From the NCBI GenBank assembly GCA_973895155.1, contig OZ316892.1:28768001-28832000 (forward strand): a stretch of 64,000 nucleotides of DNA, written 5' to 3'. A program made the position numbers and the translations under genes. The notes below the pieces were generated by a model, which saw only the letters and a list, made by a program, of their open reading frames with translations, did no database searches and was not told the origin of the DNA. Every line of letters begins with the position of its first letter. The first letter of the stretch is position 1. Shown here piece after piece: positions 45,216 to 57,034 of this stretch. The DNA comes from Marsupella aquatica. Lineage: Eukaryota > Marchantiophyta.

Positions 45216-46720
45216 TCTCTATTCTGAAGAGGTAAACCGCGGAATTCGAAAACGAATAGACAGCTTCTGATTGTGCTGGATTTGGGAGTAGAGATTCTGG
45301 GATTGAAATGAAAATAGTTGAATGTTTCTTACCTGGCTCCGATCGTGGGAGCGCCGGAAATTCGTCACCATTACACAACCGTGCTGACTGCTGAGTGTAT
45401 CCAGGGATACTTGGGTCTATCGGATATGCAGCTCTACAGGGAGTCCAATCAGGTCAATGAGTTGTCTCCACTTGTTTGGAACTGTTCGGAGCCAATTTTA
45501 ACTATCTTAATAGCTTCTCTTCTTAATTTGAATAGGCTGAGAGTTGTATTAGATGCAATTGAACATTCGTCTATCGTTAACAGAAGAAGCAAGAGGTTGA
45601 CTGTTTAATAGAATCAATCATTCAATCAAAGCAACCTGCTAGACCAGTGGAGTGAAATCGAATCCGGATTCAGGGAGAAACTCGTAAGCAAACTGAAAGC
45701 CTGTCTGACCAACTTTGTCCGCCCTACTCGTCATCATTTTCTTCCTAAATGCACTCCAGTCCTTCCTCAATTCGTTTGCCACTCCACTGGGTTCCCGGAA
45801 AGACATCTTGCTATCGGTAGGAAGAGGTGAGCAAAAGTGCTTCATTTCAAGGCAGCAAAACTTGGTTGTTCTAGCCAGTGGTAGAGTAGCTCGCTATGTA
45901 CCGAATGGGTCCAAGGTTGTGCGTAGGTGAGCCTCGTGACTGTGGCCGCAACATGGGGTGGTTTCGTCTAGATACCCCATGTGCTTGGGCCCCAACTGGT
46001 GTGGGCCCTTCTAGATGACCTTCTCGCAGGTGAAGACTCCCTGTCTGCGAAGCCCAAGTTAGTGGAGGTAGCATTAAGGCATCTCAAAGGTCATGTTGTT
46101 GCTTCCAGGTCATGTTGTTGCTTCCAGTTGCAGTTAGCGACGGAATCCGGGGAAAAAAGTGGTGGACACAAAAATCAGTGTCCACACACTGCTGAACTGT
46201 GACTGAAACTGATACTTCTGGGCCTCGTTTTTTTTCCACCACCCCAAGGATTGAGATGCCCTATTAGGGTGAGAGTTGCGGGGGAAAAATACGACGCTCG
46301 GAATTATCAGTTTCGGTCACGGTTCAGCAGTGTGAGGATGTGAATTTTTGTGTCCGCCACATTTTTCCCGGGAATCCGTTGCTGACTGCAACCGGAGGCA
46401 GCAACGTGACATTTGAGATGCTCAACCTTAAAGCGTCTCATAATTAACAATTGTGGCCATGTTTGGCTGACTGAGAATGAGACCGAGTGACCTGCAGCTG
46501 ATTCTGCTCAGTTGGCCTTTCTGAACCGCGCATTCTGATCCGGTACTTGCAATAAGCATGCAACTTTGCCTGCTTAACCACAACATTGCTGCTGTCTTTG
46601 GTGGTGAAGCTGGGGCAATTGCGACACAACTCAATTATAAGTACCCCTATTCTGCTTGTGCCTGACACTGGATGTGACCCTACTTTCAGTGGATGGTGGT
46701 TTGGGCCACTTTTGTGGATT
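45216..46720. other. Spacer between repeat R and the 46.7-kb array
   Basis: No recognised gene. Short ORFs at 45.3-45.9 kb have no family resemblance. Around 46130-46400 an inverted pair of related phrases occurs (AAAATCAGTGTCCACACACTGCTGAAC against GTTCAGCAGTGTGAGGATGTGAATTTTTG), suggesting a diverged roughly 200-bp foldback structure centred near 46260. Confidence 0.4.
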
Positions 46721-46985
46721 TTAATTTTGAGACTCCCTATTTTCCAGGAAGCCAAGTTAGTGGCAGTAATTTATTTTTTGTTCTTCCCCGACACTTTTGT
46801 GGTTTTTTAATTTTGAGACTCCCTATTTTCCAGGAAGCCAAGTTAGTGGCAGTAATTTTTTTCTTGTTCTTAAACATGTGTCACCTTGACACTTTTGTGG
46901 TTTTTTAATTTTGAGACTCCCTGTTTTCCAGGAAGCCAAGTTAGTGGCAGTAATTTTTTTCTTGTTCTTAAACATGTGTCACCTT
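46721..46985 (+). repeat. Three tandem copies of a ~90-105 bp unit
   Basis: TTTTGAGACTCCCT(A/G)TTTTCC followed by AGGAAGCCAAGTTAGTGGCA and GTAATTT occurs at about 46727, 46814 and 46910. Copies 2 and 3 also share CTTGTTCTTAAACATGTGTC and ACCTTGAC. The array is very well conserved. Confidence 0.9.
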
Positions 46986-48256
46986 GACGTAGTTCTTTTT
47001 TTCTTATTCTAAACGTTTGTGACATGGTGGCGACTACTTTACTTTCTGGTTATGGAATACTTTCTGTCAATTATATACTACTTTCTGATGATTGGACACT
47101 ACTTTCTGGCTATTGCTTCAGAGGTGGCGAAAATGGAACAGGTTTTTAATTTTTTTAGCCTAGTATCATTCACTTCACTGTTTTTTAAGTAAGTGGTTAC
47201 TGAATTTTCGCCCAAACAAATGGCCGGTGGCGGTAGCATTTTCCAGGAACCATAGATGTTTTACCCACAAGCATTTTGGTCTCCCGGTTGGTTAATCCTG
47301 AGTAGTGGTGGTAGTGTTCTCTGGGAAGTGTAGATTTATTACCCGCAACCCTGCCTAGAGCAATCTGGTCCCGTAAATCCTCCCGGTTGGTGAAGCCTGA
47401 GTTGGTGATGGTAGTATTTTCTGGGAACCACAGATTTTTGACTGGCAACTCCACCCACAGCATTCCAGTCACATCAATGAAGCCCGAGTCAATATAGGAT
47501 AATGACCGACTGGGCTGGGGTTACTAGCTTGTACCCTTGTGACCAGAAAATGAATAAAAGCTGAGCAGGGGTAGCTGGGATGCTTTTCCCAACCTGAAGG
47601 GAGCAGGCTTCAGGGTAGAACCCCTACCCAGACCTCCTTTATATTACATAAATGTTGTCCGGAAAAAGGTTACCTATCACTAGTTTCCGGGCAAGAGGTT
47701 ATGGCAATACCAAGTACCTCCATAAATGATTACACACCCGTAGCTTATGTGTGAGACCACATTTACTTGCTATTGTAACATTTTCCGAGAACCACGGATC
47801 TTTGACCCGCAACCAAGGGCCAACTTGCATGTGGTGATCTCCAAAACATCAGCCCTCTAAGTGAACTCGTATCAGGTTTTTCCTGCAAAGAGACTTTCTT
47901 GCCTCACCCCACTCCTTAACCAATCCTTAAGGGAGAACTTCAGGAGTTTTGGCCCTTTCTGTCCTTGCCTTTGAATGTTTTATAAAATAAAGCTATATAG
48001 TCAAAACAACTTGCCTTCACTGTTTGTGTGCAGATTCTGCATCTCACTTTTTACTGACATCTGTGGGCTGGTAATGGCCTCTTTTCTGAGGACCCTTGCT
48101 CATGCAGGAGAGTCCTAATAAGTGCAGCATTTTGGTGTGGGCTGGTAAGGACCCCTTTTCTGAGGACTATTGAGGGTGTCCTAATAAGTGCAGCATTTTA
48201 GTCTCTATTTTGGTCCCCTAAAACTCCGCGGAATAGCTGCTTCGAGATCCCTATCT
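46986..48256. repeat. Spacer with further degenerate repeats
   Basis: TACTTTCTG phrases recur at 47.04-47.11 kb. CCTCCCGGTTGGT, GGTAGT(G/A)TT and CTGGGAA units recur three to four times at 47.22-47.80 kb. CTTTTCTGAGGAC repeats near 48.08 and 48.15 kb. No gene. Confidence 0.55.
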
Positions 48257-48653
48257 AGTAGGGGGCAACCGGGGCCAAGGAAACTGCCACCCTCATCACA
48301 ACTAGCTCGGCCCCCTTCAGGCACATCGCGACTTCGCTGGCCGATCGCGATTCGCAACTGTAACTGCGCTGAAAATCGCGACTGCTACAATATGTTCCAT
48401 GAAGCAGTCGCGAAGTGCAATGCAGCTCCTTGTTACGGCATTTGCAGCAATATCAATTTCGGAATGTGGATTTCGTTCGTGCGATGTTGGCTTGGTGAGA
48501 ATCCTAGTTGTGTTCAGTCTCAGTTGCTGGTGTTATCTGCTCTGTTGTCTCCTTGCCGGAGATCATTGGAGTCTTAGAAACATCTTGTTAGGTCTGAAGG
48601 AAATTTGTATCTCAGAACAATCATCTCTGTAAGCTCCCGGGGGGTCCCAATCC

Positions 48654-51097
48654 ATGGCAAAGAAGCGCAAGGCGCAAGATAAGTCCTCTGAGAAACAGCA
48701 GCTGGAGCCCATCTCCTCCTCTTCGGAATCTAAGGAAGAAGATGCGGAGGTCTCAACGTCAAGTAGCTCCGATCCGGGCAGTGATTCAGATTCAGAAGTG
48801 GAGGAGGACTCACCTTTGTCGTCGCCATCCCCTGACGTTGGCTTCCTTCTCTCACTCACTCCCAGCTATTTCCGTTCCTAAGAATTCTGCACTGCTTTTC
48901 TTGCAATAATTGGATTTTTGAATGTCATTAAGAATCAGGAGAACAACGTAAATCCGAACGGTGGGAATGTGGAAGGGCTGCACTAAACAGAGCCTCAACC
49001 ATAAAAGTTTAAATCATTATCTGCATTACTGCTTCGGGAGAGTTCTGGAGAGCCTTTTGAGAGTCTCCAAATCAATATCTCCAAATATTACGTACACATT
49101 TTACCTGTTGAAAGTATAGAGTTTGCCACGTTTTATCTGCTATGCACGTTGGTAAGCTTCACACCAAATTTTGTCTCTTGAAAGTACAAACTTTGCCAGG
49201 TCCTATCTGTTATGCAAGTTGGAGCTTCCCACCAAGTCTTGGTCTGCGGAAATGGGTTCCTTGACATCTGCTCTTTGTATTTGCAGGACATTATTGACGT
49301 CGATTTCGAGTTTTTCGACCCTAAGCCAGATGATTTCCATGGGGCGAAAGCGTTGTTGCGGACTTATTTGGATGATGTCACCTGGGACATAAACGGCTTT
49401 GTGGAATTGTTCTTAGCTCAAATAACGGTCGGGAGTGTTGTTAAAACGTCAGAGGAGGAAAGCCCCATTGGTCTCATATCTGCTCTCAATTTGGCAAGAT
49501 ACCAGGTAACCGCTCTCTCATGAGCCAATGCTAAAAAGCTGAAGACAACGTGTTATTATACTCTGTCTTTCATTTTTGAGATCGAAGGTCTCATTTTGTT
49601 TTCGGAGTTTAAAAATATATATATGTGCCGAACAAGTAAATATGTAGGTTACGTAAAGTAAACAGGCCAGACCCCTGAACTTGATTCATGTGTCTCAAAT
49701 ATCAGAAGGTTTACTACAACATGAAGAAACTACCTACCGTCGACATTCATAAAGGTCTGAAACAAGGCCTGTGCATCTGTTCAGTGAACTCAGTTATGCT
49801 TTATCTGTTTTGTGTTGTTGGCAGGATAGTCCCTGTATGAAACATATCCAACAGTATATGGACAGTAAAGCTAGTGGAAAGCCGGAGGCCAAGCAACTCG
49901 AACGATTCTGGGCCAAGAAAGCAAATCAAGTAGGCTTATTAGTGAGCGAGCGCGTGATCAACATACCCATGGACCTAGTACCTCCTCTTTATGAGGGACT
50001 TTTTGAGGAGATATTATGGGCCACTGAGGACGAGGTGCATACTCGGTCACTGGTGTCTTTTAGTCCTGTAAATGTAGTGGCCTTCATTTTTTCCAAATTC
50101 TGATTAATGAAGTGGTGGGCTCAGTGCAGCCAACAGAAGCGCTCCAGAATTCATTCAAGTTCAAGAACTACCTGGTTTTGACTAAAGTTTTTGAAGAGCT
50201 CCCCAAGACATCAAAATCACCAGGAATTGGTCAGGTAAAGGAAATACGCCTTGCAACACAAACCCAGATCTAGGATCTTCGATATCCCTTGCCTTTCCTA
50301 CTCCATCGTTGTTTGGTTCCATTTTGAAATTAGGGCTAGGGTATTTAGTTTTCGGGGGAAAGAAGAAGCAGGTTCATAGTAAAGTATGTTCTTTTGGCCT
50401 GCTATAAATTTATCCGAAATGGGCCTAAGGTATTAAAGACAGCATTCTAACATCGACACCTCTTTCTCAATCCTCGCAGCAGTTCGAAAACGGCAAAGCA
50501 AAGCGAGATCTCATTTTCATCAAACCAGAAGATGAGATATTACTGAAGGTTTCAACTCTGCTTTCCCTTACTTATTTGGTTATGTATTCGCAGTATGGTT
50601 GTTGCTCTGAAATTTGACTTCTTGTTCTTGTTTTTCTCTGTGTCCATATATAAATAGATATATATCATACGTGTCGCATGGATTGTACCTGGTATGTAAT
50701 CTATGATCGGAGAGAAGGGCGATGGAACTTGGAGTATATTTCTGGGCTGACCAGACAGATCTGATTAATCTCAGCAACTGTTTTAATCCAAACCATGGCT
50801 ATGAAACTGCATCACTTCTTATACCTGTGTTTCTGACTGTGGTGCAGTTGAGTTCCTGGTCATTCACTTTTGCAGTCAAAGCAGAGTCTTCAGCTTCACA
50901 TGAGGTTTGCAACAGCCACTTTGTAAAATTTGACCTCTTAGGATGCTCAAGTCATTGTCATCAGACTGCTTACAATGCTTGGCACGTTCATTTTTTGTCT
51001 GCAGACAAAGAACATGAGGCAGTTGCAGCTGGTCCTGGGCATTAAAGCAGAACAAATCCCCGTTTTCATGACTGAACTAAAGGATCTGGTAGAATGA
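48654..51097 (+). CDS. BCCIP/BCP1 family protein (seven exons)
   Basis: Plant homologue of human BCCIP and yeast Bcp1. Bcp1 is a nuclear protein that chaperones ribosomal protein uL14 (Rpl23), and human BCCIP binds BRCA2 and p21. Exons are 48654-48836, 49287-49505, 49825-50034, 50130-50234, 50480-50548, 50848-50904 and 51005-51097, all phase 0, giving 311 residues. Residues 1-61 are an acidic, Ser-rich disordered region with an N-terminal MAKKRK. The core follows: DIIDVDFEFFDPKPDDFHGAK, DDVTWDINGFVELFLAQITVG, QLERFWAKKANQVGLLVSER, then PTEALQNSFKFKNYLVLTKV and KPEDEILLKLSSWSFTFAV. It ends TKNMRQLQLVLGIKAEQIPV. The exon 1 donor is weak (GTTGGC), and two other phase-0 donors (after 48749 or near 48798) would shorten the acidic tract. 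Other junctions are clear. Confidence 0.88.
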
Positions 51098-52940
51098 TGC
51101 TAAGTGCCACACCCTGTCATGGGCAATTCCGACCACGCTTCTCTTAAGTCGTTTTAAGGCTTTGCTGATTGCACCTGCCCACGGACAGTGATGCGGGGTT
51201 AGTCCGCAATTCTCTAGCCTTTGTGTAACCACTTCCAGATCGTTACGCGGGAATGAAGTCAAGCGTCATATGACCGTCTGAAGCAGAGCAATAACTAATG
51301 GAGAACCATCAGATGGAGAAGTTTCTTTAGACGGAATTCAGGCTGAAGCCTTTTGGCCTGCAATCGTAATAGTTCTGAATCAAAATGTTTGGTTCTCAGC
51401 GTTATCCTTGTTCTAACTGCTGGTCTATCAGTTACGCAAAGGCCAATCGCAAAATTGTCCTTGAAGAGGTGATACTTCGCCTCATTGGCAGCATGAAAGT
51501 TCTTATTTTGAGACCTTGCACAATTGTAAACTCCTCAAACAAGCGGGTTATAGATGGCATTCCGCCGAAGTTTCTTGAAAGACTTAATGGCTTCCAAAAC
51601 GAACACTCGGCTAGTGGATTCTTGACCCTGTCCTTGATAGGAATGAATTTTGTGAATAGGCAAAATAGATGCAGGTTTGTTATTAGGAACATTGTCGATT
51701 TTACCCTTTCAAGCGAAGGGAAACAGAAAACAATTTGTAGGCATAAACGTTTTTTGGATATGGAAGCATGGTGGAATCAACAGAAGAAATGAAATGGATC
51801 TCTGGTATGGTACCATTTGACACCTTCATGGAGAATGGTAGAGGATGTTGTGGTGTGCTTAGTGGACCATCGTTCACTGTGGGATGTGTGATCTCTCAAT
51901 GGTGTTCCCGCGGTGTCACTGAATTTGCAGTGCGTCTGGGGGCGAGTGTGATCGGGCACATGGGAGCCATTCCATGAACGAGCAGACAGATCCTCCAAAA
52001 AGTTGTGTCTGGTGGGTTACTAGCCCTAGAGTCTATCTTGCCTTAACTTTACAATCTAGAGTACCGTTTCTTAACAAGAGACATGAAAGAAATCAATAAT
52101 GTCATAATCTGCCCTTTGTGCCTCACATGGTTACACTTTGCTGATAAATGAAGTCCAAATAGCTTCCATAATGCTGCCTACTGAAGAAATGTGGCTAGAG
52201 GGAAGACTCTTCTGTAATTCACGCTGGCACTCAAAGAAAAACAGTGTGTTATTTCCACACCTCTTAAAACAGTGTGTTATTTCCACAAAGGCCTGGGGAT
52301 TTTGTCAGTGTTTTGGCATTTTCTCAATGTGGGCACATTTGTACCTGGGTGCGAGTATTGCAGTATTGCAACATGTGGAAGAGGCCCAAGGTCCAGGTTG
52401 GCTTTGGATCACTCTAATTTCAGCCCATCCCAACTCCAGTGGCCCTAAGACACTGCATGGAATATGGCCCTAAGACACTACAGTTGAAGGATGCAAAAAA
52501 TTTGTCTCCCATCTTGTTGTGACTTCTGAAGTGCACCCAAAAGGGCCAGCAATTCTACCAGGCCTATCTAGCTTTCGCCCTTCTGCCACCAACATAGGAA
52601 TACCTATAAATTTGCAGATCCTGGATCCCATCCGAGCCTACCAAGGGAGCACTTTGACTCCTCGTCATCTATTTTTGAGGGCAAAAAAAAGCAAATCACT
52701 TACCTATGATACAGGCAGACTAATGATACTCAGGCCAAAATTTAAAAATGTTTCATTAGCCATCACCTAATGCATTATGGGAGAGTGTTAGCCAGGAAAT
52801 ATTCTACAATACTGAGAAAGTACAATAATTGAAATAAAATACTCCATAACCAAACTTGTGCTTGTCTATAAGGTAAAATAGTAGCCACTTTGGGCAATGC
52901 TTAAAAACCAACCAAATGGCTGCTCCTCTATTAGTTACAC
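51098..52940. other. 3' flank of BCCIP within unit 2
   Basis: An ORF at 51385-51792 (135 residues) has no recognised family and no counterpart in unit 1. From about 51975 the sequence again matches unit 1 (39115 onward). Confidence 0.4.
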
Positions 52941-53089
52941 TAGGCAGGTGGTGTGGTTGTTGGGCAGTTGGGTCATAGGACAACCAACCAGGCAACACAG
53001 TTGCAGTCCAGTCAAGTCAAATAGGGACTAGAAGTAATAATACTACAGGACCTACGCAGTACATACACAAGAGGAGTGGAGTCCCAATT

Positions 53090-53590
53090 GTAAGCGGTTT
53101 GGATCGTCACATGTGGAGAGATGACAGATTGATCGATGCAAACGCGTTCGATCGGTCGGTCAGATCCGAGCGATCGTCGAGCGTGGAGATGGTGAGGTAG
53201 AAGCGACAGGTACAGGAAGGGGGCAGGCAGCAGAGAGAGAGAGAGAGGGGGACAGGGATGGAGGGAGGATACTGAGGAGGATACTGAGGAGAAGGAGGAG
53301 GGGTTCGATCCAGTCGATGCCATCATCGATCGATCTTCATCAATCAATCATGATCGAGAATCGGTCGATCGATCGATCATCGCTCCGATCTCCGATCTCC
53401 GATGGATCGACTCATTTATTTCCAGATCGGAGGATTGATCGATCTTGGACGGGACAGCTCATGCGAATGGAGGGCTGGATGAGTGGGCTGGGGAATAGAA
53501 TCAGGAGCGCTTCGCTGATGTGTGGTTTCTCCTCTCTTTCTCTTTCTGTGTGTCTCTCTCGCGAGGCGTGTGTCTATCTCGTGAGGCGTG
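53090..53590. promoter_or_regulatory. GATCGATC-rich GC block, shared with the NTPase gene
   Basis: CpG-rich sequence with overlapping GATCGATC/TCGATCGA strings and GA-rich and CT-rich flanks. The copy at 41095-41350 lies 60-300 bases before the Crinkler-RHS-like start codon. This copy lies 1.1-1.6 kb before the NO66 start codon. It looks like promoter or first-exon sequence, but no transcript evidence is available. The GC-rich tract continues to about 54200 with several overlapping ORFs that look like compositional artefacts. Confidence 0.4.
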
Positions 53591-54731
53591 CTGGTGGGGT
53601 TTGGGAGAGAGGGGAGGGGGGATGGCGAGGGGGAGGGAGGAGCATGGGCAGAGGGACGAGGTGGCCAGGGTTTGCTGGATGGAGGTGCTGGGGTCGGCTG
53701 GTGGCGAGAGGTGGGGGGAGGGGGGAATGGAAGAACATAACGGAATTGATGGGAAGCATGAGCAGGAAGAGGGATCCAAGGGCTGTGCATGGCGAAGAGG
53801 CAACGGGAGATCTGGTTTGTGGGCAGGTAGTAGGAGGAGGAGGAGTGTCCTTGCGGGGCTGATGGGATGTGCTCACGATTCTGCTCCTCCTGCTGCTGCG
53901 TCTGCCGCCGCTGCATCTCTGGTGGTCAATTCGGTCGAGGGAGAGAGGAGTGGGAGGATTGAGCTCGTTGGTCCGCTCGATCGAGCCATGAGCTGTCGAT
54001 CGTCATGGGCCAGCAGCAGCAGCCGCCAGCCAGCCACTTTTTTGTTACGCTCCTCCTCGCCCTCTGATCGAGATCATCATAATTACCGTCTTTCGATCAC
54101 AGGGTCCCCTTCCCTCCGCTCTCTCTCGCCTCCTCTCTCATCTCACATTGGCACATTGTTGAATCGGTTTGAGATGATGCACCGTCGTCTCGAAGGAATA
54201 CCTGTGTGACCTATTTGTTTCGAGCTGTGTTGGATATAACGGAACATTGTGTCGGCCCCGTCGTCTAATGTCCGATGGAGGGAGGGGAGGGAGAGAGAAA
54301 TCAATAGGTTGATGACATATTGATCAAAATATGACAGTGTGACCCAGTTCTCGAACTGTTGGAGATACCCGAGATTTGTGTCCGCTCTGTAGTCTGCTAA
54401 TTTCGAAAAAGATATCGGCGCCTATTGATAAGCTCAATTGTGTGACCCGTTCTCTTGAGCTGCGGAGATAACTGAAAAGTGTCCCCTCTGGCTGACGATC
54501 TAGGGGAAGAATCGGAGACAGAGAGAGGGAGAGAGTTACGGATTGGGGATTGTCGTCGTCGTCGACGAAGAGGACTTACGTTCCACGCAGGAGACACTCG
54601 CACTACCTTGAGGTAGAGGTTTAGTCGTGGTTGTAGCAGTCCAAAGATAGCAGAGGGCTTTTCAAGAGGAGTTGCAAAGGAGGTGCAGAAGAGAGGGGGG
54701 AGAGTGAGAGGGAGGTGAGTGACCTATCAGG

Positions 54732-57034
54732 ATGCAGGCGAACAAGAGAACCAGATTCTCACCATCGAATTGCCCCCTACCTCTCCTGCCTAAGGCCGTT
54801 GCTGGTGCCGATCTTTCCCAAGAGCCAACGAGTTCAGCGGACGGAAGACGAGGGAAGAAGGACGAGAAGCGGCAGCAACTGCAGCTGCAAGGTGGTGTAG
54901 AGAGGGAGATGGAACCGTGTGAGGTGGCAAACTCCCTTGACGAAGGAGAGGAGGCGGATTTGGAGGAGGAGGTGGACGGAGCGATGGAACCAGAGTATGG
55001 CTCGGGGAGCGCCGATGGGGGGGACGATCAGGAAGGCAGCCAACTTGAAGAGGAGGATGCCGATGCGGAGCATTTGAACTATCTCAACAATTTCGTGGCA
55101 GAGGTGATGGAGGACAAAAGATCACCGGACGGTGTGGAGGACGGGCTTGCAATTTTGAGAGGCACCGACGCCACCGCTGCAGAGCAGTTCTTCCAGTGGC
55201 TCATTCTCCCTCTATCGACGGCGAGGTTCCACGATCAATTCTGGGAGAAGCGCCCCTTTCTCATCAGACGGCCTCGGAATCGGAACTTGTACGAGGGATG
55301 GTTTGAAAAAGAGGATATAGAGACGCTCTTTGAGAAGGAAACCTTGAACTATGGTGTCAATGTGGATGTGACGAAGTATAAGGATGGGGCCAGGGCTAAT
55401 TTCTCCACCGAGAGTGCTGCCAAGGCGAGCCAGGTGTGGAAGAAATTTGCCAAGGGTTGGTCGGTGCGGGTCCTGCATCCGCAACGATGGAGCAATTCCT
55501 TGTTTTTGCTGCTCTCTGCTTTTGAGAGGTACTGGGGGTGTCAGGCTGGGTGCAATGCTTACCTCACGCCAGCGAAGTCTCAGGGATTTAGCCCACATTA
55601 TGATGACATTGAAGCATTTGTCCTGCAAACGGAAGGGAAGAAGAGGTGGCGGTGCTATGCCCCTCGAGGGTTTGATGACGTCCTTCCCCGGTTTTCCAGC
55701 CCTGATTTTTCTCAGGAGGAGATTGGTGAGCCGATCTTGGACGAGGTTCTTGAAGCTGGCGACCTCTTGTAAGCTCCTTCCTCCATACCAGTTTCCTTGA
55801 ACGCTAATTTCCTCGGCATGCATTTCTTCCTGAGCAAAGCTCGTTAACCTTTTCTTTTCCACCTCTTTTGTTAGGGTCAAGGGGTCTTCTGACAATGTTC
55901 CCTCAGGCCCCCTTCCGTGTCCCTGAACTGCAAGTGTCTTTCGTTTAAGACATGAATGAAAACTCATATCTGTTGCTACAAGATATTCTAATCTAAATGG
56001 ATCACTTGGTACAACTTCCCTTGGCCCTGCCAAATTCGAATCAAGGATGGGAAGTGCTCTTTGAAAGATACATGGTGGAGAGCACAGGCCTGTGCGTGCT
56101 TGAACATCCATGAGGTAGATGTGTGGAGTTCCTTTATCGGTTCTTTTCACATAACGTCTGCAGTCCATTTGTCCTCTGGGCAGAAATGTGACCAGCTGAG
56201 CGTTCATGCCAGGGTAGGAAAGGGGTTAGGATTGGAAACGACGTTGGTCAAAATGGTTTGACGCGTCATTGCAAATCGAGAAATGGTCCCAGTTATCTAA
56301 TATAGTTCATTTGGCTTATGTCGTTGCTTTTTGATTGCAGGTACATGCCAAAGGGCACAATACATCAAGCTGAAGCTACTTCGGACACCCATTCTCTTCA
56401 CATAACAGTATCTGTGGGGCAGCGCAACACTTGGGCCGATTACTTGGAGCTGGCTATTCCGCGAGCTATAGAGCTTGCTTGGGAAGATCATTTAATTTTA
56501 CGGGAGGCACTTCCGAAGGATTTTGCCAGCTATATGGGAGTGGTTCATTCTGAAAAAGACGATCCTCGGAGAGCAGCATTTTTGGAGCGAGTGATTTTAT
56601 GCATGGATCGATTGGTGAAAAGTGGCCCTTGGGATTCAGCTGTTGATCAGATGGCAGTAAAGTTTCTCCAAGCTAGACTACCCTTGCCACACGCTTCATC
56701 TACCAAGACCATGAGTGACCCACAAACAGTCACGTTCAACTCCAGGGTGCGCCTAGTTGCCCCCAATGTGGCGAGGTTTGTTTTGGAGGACGAGTCAGTA
56801 GCATTGTATCATATGCTGAACAACTCAAGGATTTCCCACAACGAGTTCAATGTTAACTCCGTGCCAGACTCCTCCCTACAATTCCCGCTGCAGTTCGCTC
56901 CAGCTCTGGAAGAGGTTGTACTTGCTTATCCTACCCCAGTGTTGGTATCCTCCCTACCTATTGAGACCAAAAGTTCCGCCCTGGAGCTTGTTACTCAACT
57001 GGTACAAGCTGGTGTCTTAGTTGTGGTTGAGTGA
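54732..57034 (+). CDS. NO66/MINA-type ribosomal oxygenase (JmjC), two exons
   Basis: 2-oxoglutarate/Fe(II) oxygenase of the ROX family. Human NO66 hydroxylates a histidine of ribosomal protein uL2 in the nucleolus and has been reported as an H3K4/K36 demethylase. Exons are 54732-55768 and 56341-57034 (GT-AG, junction D-L-L|Y-M-P), giving 576 residues. Residues 1-125 are low-complexity and acidic, with a basic EGRRGKKDEKRQQ-type stretch. The cupin core follows: FHDQFWEKRPFLIRR, GWSVRVLHPQRWSN, AGCNAYLTPAKSQGFSPHYD with iron ligands His289 and Asp291, EAFVLQTEGKKRWRCYAPR, and YMPKGTIHQAE with the third ligand His354. The dimerisation and winged-helix region runs to the end. All catalytic ligands are present. 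It is convergent with SUVR3. Confidence 0.92.

Larger units (their letters stand above)
48257..53573 (+). repeat. Segmental duplication, unit 2
   Basis: Partner of 37167-41350. It holds the intact BCCIP gene. It also carries about 1.83 kb (near 50147-51974) that unit 1 lacks, including BCCIP exons 4-7. Its right end is the GATCGATC-rich block just upstream of the NO66 gene. Confidence 0.85.

Noticed and set aside
46721-46985. CRISPR-like array
   Set aside because: Three long (about 90-105 bp) near-identical tandem units with no unique spacers, in a eukaryotic context: an ordinary tandem repeat.
53416-54209. Several long overlapping ORFs on both strands
   Set aside because: All lie in a GC-rich, simple-sequence promoter-like block and overlap one another. 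Their Pro/Ser/Arg/Gly-rich composition reflects base composition only.
55212-56207. 331-residue minus-strand ORF opposite NO66 exon 1
   Set aside because: It is the antisense shadow of the GC-rich NO66 coding exon and part of its intron; no family resemblance and no splice support.
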